Source: Marsupella aquatica
Taxonomy: Eukaryota; Marchantiophyta
Assembly: GCA_973895155.1 (NCBI GenBank)
Contig: OZ316891.1
Coordinates: 18,166,001-18,230,000, forward strand
DNA length: 64,000 nucleotides
Direction of reading: 5' to 3'
Below the pieces are notes generated by a model. The model was not told the DNA's origin and did no database searches. It saw only the letters and a list, made by a program, of their open reading frames with translations. Made by a program: the position numbers and the translations under genes. Of this stretch, positions 33,451 through 44,563 are shown one piece after another (the stretch's first letter is position 1; each line of letters opens with the position of its first letter).

Positions 33451-34656
33451 CCACAATCCAATGGGAGAGTTTACAGCTCCAGCCCAAACTTTATTGATAG
33501 AGGTTTTCTAGGATTTCGTTCATCCTGTAAAAATATGTTTTCTGGACCTATTTCTATAGGAAAAAAGTTTTCCAGAGTATTCCGTGCCATATAATTTTGT
33601 GGGGCTCCCCGCTTCTGAATTTTCATCTCTCCAATTCATGGAACTGACAGCATATGTTCCCGTTTACAATGTCAAAGTACTGGACTCCAATTTATTAGAA
33701 TTATTTATAATTTATAACAAGCGCATACGTACAGTAGTTGGATTCTGGCTGTTGGTCTATGTGGCTAGCCAGGATGTTGGCCAAACAAGACAAAAACCTG
33801 TCAAATGCTTGCCAAAAGTGGTGAAGAGTTAGTGACCTTGAGTAAGGCAAACTTTTGCCACCAAACAACAACAACCGCCCCCACAAGATAAAGCCGGTCA
33901 GCCATTGACTCCACACTTTCTACAGTAGTACTCATAGTACTGACCCATGTCTCTTTGGCTTTAGAGTGTATGTTTCTGACCCATGCCCATTCTCGTTTGG
34001 CTTTAGAATGTATGTTTCTTGAGTGCACAGGCACTCTTACCCCAAACACAGTGCCACAATCCAATGCGAGAGTTTATAGTCCAGCCCAAACTTTATTTGT
34101 AGAGGTTTTCAAGGATTTCGTTCACCCTGTCAAAATATGTGTTCCTGACCTATTTCTATAGGAAAAAAGTTTTTCAGAGTATTCCGTGCCATATAATTTT
34201 GTGGGGGGACGCTTCTGAATTTTCATCTCTCCAATTGATGGAACTGACAGGTGACAGCATATGCTCCCGTTTACAATGTCAAAGTACTGGACTCCAATTT
34301 ATTAGAATTATTTATAACAAGCGCATACGTACAGTAGTTGGATCCTGGCTATTGGTCTACGTGGCTAGCCAGGAAGTTGGCCGAACAAGACAGAAACCTG
34401 TCAAATGCTTGCCAAAAGTGGTGAAGAGTTATAGTGACCTTGAGTTAGGCAAACTTTTGCCACCAAACAACCCCAACAACCGCCCCCACAAGATAAAGCC
34501 AGTCAGCCATTGACTCCACACTTTCTACAGTAGTACTCACGGTACTGACCCATGTCTCATTTGGCTTTAGAATGTATGTTTCTGACCCATGCCCATTCTC
34601 GTTTGGCTTTAGAATGTATGTTTCTTGAGTGCACAGGCACTCCTACTCCAGTCTGC
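33451..34656 (+). repeat. 603-bp tandem duplication
   Basis: Copy A runs 33451-34053 and copy B from 34054 to about 34656, starting with CCACAATCCAATGGGAGAG and CCACAATCCAATGCGAGAG. They stay alignable throughout with scattered substitutions and small indels (for example GGCTCCCCGCTTC against GGGGGACGCTTC). The 3' part contains an internal duplication of a TTTGGCTTTAGAATGTATGT segment. No open frame spans it. The origin is unknown; it may be an unrecognised transposon fragment duplicated in place. Confidence 0.9.
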
Positions 34657-35073
34657 CCCCAAACAGAGGGCCTGGGCGTGTTGTCTGAAAATGCAAAATT
34701 TTGGGTCTCCATGATAAAGGTATTTTTTCTTCAAACACAACATCATTTTAACATAGCACCCGGGAGTTGTGTTCAAATTTTGACATTGTGTTAGAGTTGG
34801 ACGTTGTGTTCAAGATTTGACCCTAAATTGTTCTAAATTTAGCACAAAAGGTAAAAAATTTCATGAATCATATGACAATGTCAATATTCAAACACAAAGC
34901 CAATATTTGAACACAACACCCAATTTCAAACACAATGCCCTGTAAGTACAAACAATGAAAACACATTGTCAAAATTTGAATACAATGCCCTGAGCACACT
35001 ATTTGAATAGAGCATCCCATGGCCCACTGTTCGAATACAAGGCCATGACATGGTGTTTAGGGGAAGACGGTAG
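34647..35073. mobile_element. Second, smaller foldback-like element
   Basis: The right end TTTAGGGGAAGACGGTAG (35056-35073) matches the right end of the element at 14416-15242. A possible left end is CTACTCCAGTCTGCCCCC at about 34647. The inside holds the same signature of AACACAACGCCC or TTGTGTTC units in both orientations (for example 34735-34815 and 34885-34980). It is smaller and more decayed than the first copy. Confidence 0.5.
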
Positions 35074-37360
35074 TAACTGGGTACCACCTGGATTGGTGAA
35101 AAGCACTGTCTCTAGGATGGATTCTGACTTAGGCCTTCAGTCATGAAGTAACACAAGGTAGCTTCTTGTCACTGGGGTTTCAACCAAAGGCAATGGCCAG
35201 ACTTTATGTGAATGAGTTCCTCCTGAACAAGGTTGGATTATCATATTGCAACACTAAACACAGTTGGGTAAACTAACCTGTCTCACATTGGTCTAAACCC
35301 ACCTTATGTTACCTACTGGTGGGTCATCAATCCAACACTTAGTGGATAGAATCTGCTTGGCAATGATAGGAAGAGCTGCATCAGGGATCAAAAAGCAATG
35401 CTGCTATGAGCACCTGGCCGCCACCAAAAAATTATCTTGGTAGTAATTTTCTTGACACCTCCGGCTTCAAATTCCAAAAGAGTCAAGGATCACAAGCCAT
35501 ATTCTCATAGTTTGTATCTGTATTGCAAATTAAAATCAAATGAGGTCAGTTTAGGACAATTGTGTTTGCTTTCAACAGATGTTCCCGCCCAGCCACATTC
35601 CCACCTGACAATCTCTTCTATGTGGATTGGCACTTAGACCTGCACGTAGAGTGCCTCCCCTATAGTTTGCAACAAACCCAGTCAACCGTGGTAGCAGTGG
35701 TTGGGCACGAGGTCAGTTCCCCACTGCAGACAAACACCCAAACATGAAAGCGAGGGATCACCCCAATAATCCCCTGAAAAGGTGAGCACCTACGTGCCAA
35801 ACCCTGGAGTGCCTTGTTGAAAGTGCCCTTGCAGTTTGTTTGTGCCCGAATTTCTCCCCATTCCAGTGTCGGGCGGGAATAGAGCTGAAGCCAGCAGAAA
35901 TGGTCCAGAGTGTAGGGCACTATCGGACGAGGGGAAGGAAAACGTAGTCAAGAAACCCATAAAAGGGGCCCAGCAAAGCATCTCTGGAGGTAGTAGTTGT
36001 CATCTACCCATGAAGCATATACGATAGTGTCATCCCTCATATCAATTCTTTTTATTCCATGAAATACTGCAATTCCAATATATAATCCTTCCACAATATT
36101 ATCCTCCATTTTGTTTTAATTTTAAAAATGATATCCATATTTAGAATACTCTTGTAGTTCACATGACTCGATTCCCTGGAGGATAGTTCACAAGCACTCC
36201 CCCAAAAAATTCCAGGACCAAAGTTGTGGAGGCCATATTTATATACATAATTGTTTGTTTATTGGGCACCATGATGGTACTGAGATACATGCTACATACA
36301 GTATCTATTGTACATTAATACCAGATGGGCAAATTTAGTCATCAGTCTGGAGTCGCCACTGTATATACCATGGTATAATAAGTAATAATGGTGCAATCAC
36401 GCCTCATTAATGAGGCTCATTACAAAATCTATGGGCACAAAGCCACAAACCCATTTCAAATTTCAAAAGCACAGCAGAAACACTGTTTTGCACGTCCTCA
36501 TTAGACTCATAGATGTCATGGTCTCGTTTGTTATCTTAAGAGTGCCAACGTCATTATCTCCTTAATTCTCTCTGGACCATGCAGTTGATGAGCTGAATCG
36601 AAATTAGTATGAAGGAATTGTGCCCGACAGTTCACGCACTTGTGGCTCTTAATTTTGATTACTTCGACAACTATGGCCTTCACAATTTTCTCGTACATGC
36701 TGTCACTTAATGTTTGATTATGGGCTCTACTGTAGTGGCTCACGTTCTTTCCGTGTTCACAGGCACTGAGAACTCTATCTATCGTACTGTATGGCGACCA
36801 ATTAAGTGAGTATTGCAGTCATGACAGTCATGTCACCTACAATCAATAACAATCACCCAATCTGGCCATCTGGGCCGTTTCCAATCGAGATCTTGACGAA
36901 GCGTTGGTCTGAGTTGCTCTTGATCGAGGGTATTGATTGCTAGCGCTCTCAAGGACATTGTGAGTAACTGCCGTCCCAGTGGCAGACGACATACTGGAGG
37001 TACAGATCGCAAAGGTGCGCAAGCATATAATATGTGTCTAGAACACGTTCATGGTTTCAAAGCAATTTGCCATCATTCTGGAAATTAAATGAAGTTCTTT
37101 TTAAAAGGAAAACGCTGAAGAATTGGAAAAAGAACGCCGAATGCACAACGCAACTTGAAAGGACCATTTTAAAATGTTCTTTTCACTCAAACAGTAACTG
37201 ATTTCTGTAAGTGGTCACATGTTTGAGTGTAAATGACAACTGCTCTAGGTGCATTTGAGTTGTGTGGTCAAACTTTGTTGTCTATCCCAACGTCAACTTG
37301 TGAAAGCAGTCAAGTAGATTTTTTAAATAGAGCTTGCTAACTACCAAGCTATTGAGGCAC
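35074..37360. other. Gene-free stretch
   Basis: Mixed composition, no supported coding frame, RNA gene or clear element end. Short open frames at 35.6-36.0 kb on both strands have no domain character. Confidence 0.4.
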
Positions 37361-37364
37361 ATAT

Positions 37365-37450
37365 GACATGGATTGAACCTGAGACCAGTGGAAGTGGAAT
37401 CTGGAGTGTAAAAGAGTGCGATAGGTGACACGGCCTACTAGCTACCATAT
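37365..37450 (-). mobile_element. Possible tRNA-derived SINE head
   Basis: On the minus strand TAGCTAGTAGG (37434-37444) resembles a pol III box A, and GGTTCAATCC (37370-37379), preceded by CTGGTCTCA, resembles a box B with its T-stem. Spacing is wider than in a functional tRNA and no cloverleaf closes, so a decayed SINE is more likely than a tRNA gene. Confidence 0.35.
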
Positions 37451-40400
37451 GATTCAAGGTGCTTTTGAGTATACTAGAGTTGCTCAAAGTGGGGGTGTTT
37501 AGAGATCTGTGACCTTCAACCTCATCCATTTTGTCACACACAACCATGTCTTGGTCAAGCCTGAAATCAACACAGACTAATTAAGAAGTCCAAGTGTGCA
37601 AAACCCAAGGTTGAGTTTGAACTATCCATGTTGAGGTGCGCTTTCTCTTGAGCTGGACTTAACATGTGTGCATACCAAAGAGGCAAGGCAACTTTAGGTT
37701 GAGGGCTGAAGATATGGGTGGGCCAAGGCTTAAGCACACACAGAGAACAAGGGTGGGAGATGGTGGATCATTTGTACCATTGCTGTTGTAGATTGAGAGG
37801 CAAGATCAGCAACTGATCTCCACTTTCACAACCGTGGTTGGCCTTGGTTAAATTCTTGACATCTCGAGAGAAGCGAGGCCGAGGGAACAAAACATTCAAA
37901 ACATGTCTATGCTGGTACCCTCCTTAAACAAATTCTCTTTTCATTTACTTCTTTTGGTCAGATCCCATCTTCTCGAAGCTTTCAGTACTATGATTATAAA
38001 ACAGGGGTTTTTCTTTCAAATCAAAAGCTCGGATGGACCAAGACATTGTCCCTGCTCATCCCCATGGATTCACTTTTATATTGAAAAGAAAAAGGAACTA
38101 GTAAGTTGCAGATCGCGGTTGACAGCTTTGACTACCTTAGGGATAAAGTAGTCAAGAGATCATGGTGATCATGAGTAGTAGCATGAGCACAATGCCAGCA
38201 TGGTCTCCTGCTTTAGGTTTTTAATGTAAAACTATTGCATAGACTGAAAAGTCAGTGTTTACCTAGAATGTTTTGGAAATTTGCATCACAGAATTCTGAT
38301 GAGTTTCAACACTAAAATATTTTGTGTCTCGGGTACAAACTTTCGATCATCAATTTGCTTTGGGCGGGAACCTGAAAGGCACTGAGGTATCAATGTGGCA
38401 CTGGTTTTCTACAGTGATTGAATTGGTCGCCACGACTGAAAATCTATGAGTCCACGAGAGAGGAGTTGACAGTCAATCTACTTTACAGTCAGGCATGGGG
38501 TACCGTATGTAAGCTAGAGTGGGAATGTTTCTTATTTTCCCATTTGATTGCATGTGCATGGAGTAATAAGTGAGAGGAGAGGAACCAAGGTGGGCGGGAA
38601 AATGGGCATCACACTATCCTGACAGCACGTTTAATTTTGGAGAGAGAGAGTTCTTACCTTACAATTTTATCCTTGCATTCTGCCAACCACTTCATGACTT
38701 GGAAATCAATGCTAATCACCTGGCTCCCCTCACAATTCACAATCATGTTGTTCAGCAATTTTTATGGTTTTGTCAGAAATGGGATGGCCAGCCATTACCC
38801 TAATACAGTACTACCGTAGCTAACAAATGAGAGTTCGGCACTTTCTTACACCAAAAACATAATGACAGTCGTGTCTTTGGAGTAACCAAAGAAATGGGGC
38901 CAAAGGAGCATACAATAATTGCATAGTTCAAGGAGTTTCAAAGACTTTAGAAAGAACCCACTTTCTATCCAGAAGTGATTCTTGTTTGTTTGTTGTTCTT
39001 TCCCCTTTCTAGATTTTGGGGTTTGAATTTGCTCTTTTCTTTTGACTTTGGTGTTTGTGCTCCCAGTGCCTCTTTTCATTTACTGGAGTACAATGTTTGG
39101 CACTTTTTAGTAGACTGGCCCCAAAGTCCATTCAATTTTCAAAAGAAGATTAAAAAACTGATGGTACATTTGTGGGTACACAGAATGCGAATTATTTGAA
39201 ACAAGCTGTACCATGATGGCAATCCAGTTGCACAGCTGCATGCACTCTTGGGAGGGGTTTAACTTCCTCCACCCCCCCCCCCCCCAAATAAAATAAAATT
39301 GTGGGCAAGAGGGAATAGAAAAGTGAAGATAAAGACCCTAGTCCATGTGCACTGGCTCCTGAGTTAATTAGGCCCAGCAACACCCCTTCCCTACCCACCC
39401 ACCAGTGAGTAGTATGTCCACCTTCAATGGCTATTGTAGTGAGACGTCCATAAGTGTATGGGCTTGGTTACAGCCACATATTGCACTTATCAAACATTGC
39501 AATTCATCAGGATACCAATATGTGTGTGTGTGTGGGTTGGGTGTAGTGGTGGTAGTATTGATTATCCCCGTAGCCCCTGGCTGGCCACTTTGGGGTTCTT
39601 GTTTAATCCTCACTCCTGGTCCGGTCCCTGTCAGATCCTTGGGTATAGTCTCCTTGTGGCTGCCTTTCATAGAAATGCATACTCCAGAGCAAGATGTCTA
39701 TCCTCTGTTAGATTGGCATGCTTTCAGTTTTCAAGGCAAAAACAAATTCATCAATATTTATAATACATTAAACAAATTGCAGGTACTGGTAGATGCAACT
39801 TTGTGAAGTACTTTGCACCTCTGATAAGTGCAATTCTTGCATGGACTTGCACTTAACTATACTCTGCAACTTCAATGAGTCAAATTCGAATGGTTGCACT
39901 AACTGCTAGCTGCAATTTCTAAACAACATATGGCAAGTGCAAAACTAATGAACTTTCGCACCTATAAAACAAAGTGCACTTATGGGTCTGTTTTATTCCC
40001 CAAAACTGTGTTAGTTCTGAAAATTAGTGGTGATAAAGTATGGCGGGAAACAACAACTTACGTGTTACCAGTATTCACTTTTCGAGGTCTCACTGTACCC
40101 AATATATCTCGAAAAGCTGAATTCATAACAAACGAAGGTGGATTGAATGATTTTTATGAAGTACAGCCGAAAACTTAAAGTTGACGAGGACATGTAATTT
40201 TGCGTGTGCTCACGTGTCCATGTCGTGCTTGTGAGTTCTCACGGGAAGGCTCTTGTGATGGAAGGGTGGAAACCGTGAGAGAAGACGCCATGGATTCATT
40301 CTACCTGACCTCATCTCCATAAATACCCTATCTGATAATCCTTGCCTCTGTGTTTCGTGCGGTATCGAACTATTTTATGATGAAAGTCGAGAGGCATGAA

Positions 40401-40490
40401 AGCGCTGTTCAGTCCACTCGATTGAGTCAAGCTGGATCGCAGGATTGAGGGGGCTTGCCATGATTATCATCTGTAATCAGCGGAGGAGAA
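37451..40490. other. Gene-free stretch with a C run and TGCACTTA motifs
   Basis: A run of 14 C at 39272-39285 is followed by AT-rich sequence. At 39795-39985 the motif GTGCAA or TGCACTTA occurs densely, as at 28.1 kb. No coding frame is supported. Confidence 0.4.
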
Positions 40491-40506
40491 TTTGGCAGTT
40501 CCCGAG

Positions 40507-40779
40507 ATGCCTTCCGTTACACCTCACGATCTGGCATGTACAACAGTTTCGAAACCATATCGTTTCTTAAAAGTGGAAGACCTCTGTCACGATCTGGCAA
40601 TTCAAGTTGAACAACTTCAAACCATGCCACTGTGTAATCGGAGTCGAGTCGTTCGAATTCACTACTGTTATAAGGATTGGATATCAATCAATTGCAAAGG
40701 TGAAGGATCTCTGTGGAATCGCCGGAACTTTCGAGAATTCGAACTGGCAGGTCAATTGATGGATCGCACATATGGATAG
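40507..40779 (+). CDS. Hypothetical small open frame, about 90 codons
   Basis: ATG at 40507 opens 90 codons ending in TAG at 40777-40779. A TATA-like ATAAATA lies at about 40319, 190 bp upstream. The product is hydrophilic with several Cys and Trp residues and contains SVTPHDLACTTV near the start and LCNRSRVVRIHYCYKDW in the middle. No family is recognised, no signal peptide. It may be an exon of an undetected gene or chance. Confidence 0.15.
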   Translation: MPSVTPHDLACTTVSKPYRFLKVEDLCHDLAIQVEQLQTMPLCNRSRVVRIHYCYKDWISINCKGEGSLWNRRNFREFELAGQLMDRTYG

Positions 40780-42110
40780 AATAGAATTTCACTGACAACA
40801 GAAAACAGAACTGGCGAATCACTTTTGGAGATTTGGAAATTTGGATTGGAACCTATTCCGAACAAAGATCGTTAGTCATAGCCACGTTCGCAGTACAGTA
40901 ATTAAAGGATTTTTAGGATTTTCGCATTCACTTGTTTCCACACTGTGCACACACAGCAATCTCCTGCCTCCGGCCGACCAGTGAAATAAAAAGGGTATCA
41001 CACTGGAATCTCCAAATCATCGTCTTAGAATCAATCGAGGACAAGTCATGTGAAAGCGGGTTCCGCAAAATTCAATGAAAATTTCGACGACTATGATATC
41101 ACCATTGTGGAAAACTGCTAACTGAAGGCCACACAGGTGCTATAGTACAGGTGAATGTGACCCGAATGGCGATTCTGTACTTCACGTCGAGCCAAGAGAT
41201 ACAGTGATCTCCGCGCAACCCGCTGCTCTTGGCATGCATTTCAACTTTCAAGTCAAGGTCACAAGGTCGGAGAGTTGTCACCAGCTACTTACCTTTTTGC
41301 CTTGAAAAAATTCGCTGGAGGGAAACAATATGAAGGGAAGGTCCTATTCCGCGAAAGAGCTGAGAACTATCGGAGAAATTCACCAACTTACTCAGTCAAA
41401 ATGTCGAGCTGGAAATTCGAGCTTGATCGACCTTTCTTGGTCAATGCAGTGTCACTCACAGTATTGTAAGTACATTCTTAGCTTCGATAGGTGGGAAAGA
41501 GACGACTTCCAGCGCTAACATTCGATACTTTGAGTGATGATTCGATACTTTGAGATGATCACAGGAAGTCAAATTACACTCGACAAATCGAAGAAAAAGT
41601 CGCGCCTGACCCCTCTCTCCTACAAATTTCAAGAAGCAACCCATCGTCCATTTGATGCCTTCCAAAATGTAGATACAAAGCCTTGATTCGCGGTTCCGTT
41701 CCTTTAGTCCTGACTATTTCCATGACATGAGGGTTCAGAGACTTCGCCGATTTGACTTTGGCTCTGATCAAAAGCTGGATCCCACACCACTTAATTCTGT
41801 GATTGACTACAAGGGATCTCATTTTGCCTTCCATCTCATCTGCTCCAATCTCATTCGCTGTAACCAAGGCAATGCTTATCTTTTTTGTCTTGAACAGAAA
41901 TGAGTAAGAACACTCAGTATACTTTCCCCACCTCAAGAGCGACATAGATTCATTATAGGAAACCATTCTCTGTGACATACATTGATTATAGGGAAACCAT
42001 TCTCCCCACCCCAAGAGGGACATACTTTCATTATAAAGAACCCATTTCAAGGCAGCCACCTGATCCACAAGGACTTCACCAGGAGGGAGAGAGTATTCTA
42101 TGAGGACCAC
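40780..42110. other. Gene-free stretch with short degenerate repeats
   Basis: At 41930-42040 GAGCGACATAGATTCATTAT, GACATACATTGATTATAGGG and GAGGGACATACTTTCATTAT form a degenerate triplicate. This explains the repeated peptide in a 178-codon minus-strand open frame, which overlaps a SINE-like segment and is not considered a gene. Confidence 0.4.
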
Positions 42111-42275
42111 AAAGTGAGCAACCAGGGGCCAAGTAGATCATGACAACTCCAACCACTAGGACCCACAAAACCCATCTCTCCCATATACCTTCCACACCCC
42201 TATGTGTGGAAATGGAATTGAACCTGGGACCTCTCAGTTCCAGGCTAATCCCCTAGCAAAGTGACCTAAGCAAGT
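42111..42275 (-). mobile_element. tRNA-derived SINE-like element
   Basis: Minus strand: CTTGCTTAGGTCAC (42261-42274) at the box A position, then CTGGAACTGAGAGGTCCCA and the box B GGTTCAATTCC (42214-42224). The stretch from anticodon arm to T arm looks like a plant tRNA. Downstream of it the similarity to tRNA ends, as in a SINE body. The left border on the plus strand is unknown. No intact cloverleaf, so it is not a working tRNA gene. Confidence 0.5.
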
Positions 42276-42377
42276 TTGTTTAGGGCACCTGTGATTCCTA
42301 CTTGACATCAGGTTTCTCAATCATTTCTTATGTTGCGCATGTTTTGGATATTTTCTTGTGCATACATGGGTTTAATT

Positions 42378-42439
42378 TTTTAATTTTTTTTAATTTTTTA
42401 ATTTTAATTTTTAATTTTTTTTGTGGGGGGGGGGGGGGG
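42378..42439 (+). repeat. TAATTTTT low-complexity tract and 15-G run
   Basis: Repeats of TTTAATTTT followed by a run of 15 G at 42425-42439. Simple sequence, prone to length errors. Confidence 0.9.
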
Positions 42440-42537
42440 CATTCAGCATCATTTGGATCAATGGAGGGAGAAAGGCTTAAACTCATGGAAAACAGGTGAG
42501 ATCCATCCAAACTGCTTGGTGTTGGGTAAGGTCTATC

Positions 42538-42727
42538 GTCTCTCCAGCTTCTCTTTCCAGATTTGTTTCAAACAACAATGTCCCATAGACATTGGAAAGA
42601 CTCTCTCCAACTTCTATTTCCAGATTTGTTTCAAACAACAATGTCCCATAGACATTGGAAAGACTCTCTCCAACTTCTCTTTCCAGATTTGTTTCAACAA
42701 CAATGTCACATAGGCATCGGAAAGAAA
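42538..42727 (+). repeat. Three tandem 63-bp repeats
   Basis: TTCCAGATTTGTTTCAAACA starts at 42555, 42618 and 42681 (last copy slightly altered), period exactly 63. The first two copies are almost identical. Because 63 is a multiple of three, the plus frame carries a repeated 21-residue peptide (FQICFKQQCPIDIGKTLSN core), but there is no supported gene around it. Confidence 0.95.
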
Positions 42728-43140
42728 CTGAGCATTACTATTTTATGTTTAATTAATATGTTACAATCTTCTTCAACTCCTGCTCAAGCCTAGTACGTAG
42801 TTTAGTTAGCTTGAAACAATTTGCCACTCAACATGTGGCTAGGCTTCACCATTGGATAGTCATCAGTATCCTCTTCAACCTTAACAAAGCAACCTTTCCA
42901 ACTCTCGACATTGGGTTGGGTCTCTTACTTTGCTCCCACCCCGAACTCTCTGCCCCCTCCTTGTTAAATAGCTGCCCCACATCCTAAACTTAACCTCCAT
43001 ACCTTGTCCCCAATACCTCAGTGGGGTGGAATCTGCTTGTAGGGCAGAACCCTAGCCTGCCCAAGCAGACTAGCTAGGGTTCTGCAGACCAGTAGTGGGG
43101 TTGTGTGGATCTGGCCTGAGGTCAATGGAAACCATTGGAT

Positions 43141-43193
43141 TATTGATGTGTCAATATAAGTGCTTAATTATTGATGTGTCAATATAAGTGCAG
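43141..43193 (+). repeat. Short direct duplication
   Basis: TATTGATGTGTCAATATAAG at 43141 and again about 30 bp later, each followed by TGC. Confidence 0.9.
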
Positions 43194-43640
43194 TAATTAA
43201 TCTTAAAAAGATAGCAAACTGTGATCATACATTACAATTGGTTTTGCAAACTAGTTAAACCCAGTTTGGAAGATTGAAGCCAGAAGGACAGTCATCGTGA
43301 ACACTCCATCCACCTCTCAATGTAAAGTGGTACCCAACCCTTTCAAGTTACAAGGCAAGAATGCCATGCTGTGCTTTGGTCATTTGGCCCCGCATTCAGT
43401 TGTGGGAAATTCAAGTTTGGTTGGAAGGAGGAGGTCAACAGGTTCATCCACTGTTTGTTTTGGAACTAGACACAACTCTAAGAGAAAGCAAAAGTGGGTG
43501 TGGGTGTGAACCCGATCATTACCTAAGTGCATTGAAAGAAAGAGAAAAGACAGTAGCAACTGGAGACGATTGAACGTTTGCGTGATACACGCAAAAGACG
43601 TCGCTTGGAGATGACAAAGGATTAATTGGTCAGTTGTCTG

Positions 43641-43671
43641 AAGGGAAGGGAAGGGAAGGGAAGGGAAGGAG
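43641..43671 (+). repeat. (GGGAA)n microsatellite
   Basis: Several perfect GGGAA units in a row. Confidence 0.95.
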
Positions 43672-44563
43672 AAAAAATTAAGGAAAAGGAAAGGCTCTTG
43701 AAAATTCTTGCCACTAGATGATCTGTGTTTGCTAGATCTTGTGAAGTATATATCACTCTAGAGATTTATAATTCTGCTTGGTGCTGTTGCAGACTTCCAT
43801 GGCGGGAATGATGGTGGCAGAGGAGGGCATTGAGTCATAGGGTTGGAATGTGGCCGTGCTTTTTGGGGCATTTCCACTTGGCAAGCAAGCAAAATGTTTC
43901 TTTGATAGTGGAAGTCTCATGAATCCTGAATTTCTGCACTGCAATTGAAGAATCTGACTGGTGGCTTTGGCGGAAAAATCCTTGGTGAAGAAATACAAAT
44001 AAATTTGGTTTTGCAAGAATTTGTTTCTTAGGTTCATCTTTGGAGAATGCTTTGATCCTCACCTTCAGACTTACAATTGAGTCAGGAGTGGTTTGATCCT
44101 GACCCGGATCCTGACACCAACCTCAGCCTAGGGATGTTTCTTGGGATTCACAACAACCCACTATCAACAAGGACAAGGTGGTCAACAGGTTCTGGATGGA
44201 TCAAGGGTTTTGATCCATAGTCGCGTTATTGTTTAATTTCCTTTGTCGTGCAAGAGGTTGTCTTTGGTTGGCATTAGTGAAGGCGTTGCTCCATTTATAA
44301 AATAATTAGGGTTTAATTTGTTTGGCAATCTCTTAACTCCACTTGTAGGGATTCTCTATCCCTCTCTACCTATGTCTTGTCTATATGAGACCTTTCCAAG
44401 CATAAACCAGTGTGATGCTGACCGGGTTTGCTTTTCTTCGAGGCCTACTAGGAAGGATTTTTGCTATTTCCTAGGAGAAACATAGTCCTGGCTATGTTGA
44501 TCCATCCATCCAGGTCATATTAGTATACCCAACAACTGTGAAATTCAGTAAGCAGGATTGCCC
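43672..44563 (+). promoter_or_regulatory. 5' flank of the F-box gene
   Basis: The region should contain the promoter and leader. CTATATGAG at about 44382 could be a TATA box. TTCAGTAAGCAG directly before GATTGCCCATGG could be an intron acceptor, which would put an intron in the leader. Neither is proven. Confidence 0.25.

Noticed and set aside
41574-42110. 178-codon minus-strand open frame with a repeated YNESMSLL peptide
   Set aside because: The repetition reflects a short DNA repeat, and the frame lies next to a SINE-like segment; no family recognised.
42214-42274. Working tRNA gene
   Set aside because: Box A and B are recognisable but no complete cloverleaf or acceptor stem can be formed.
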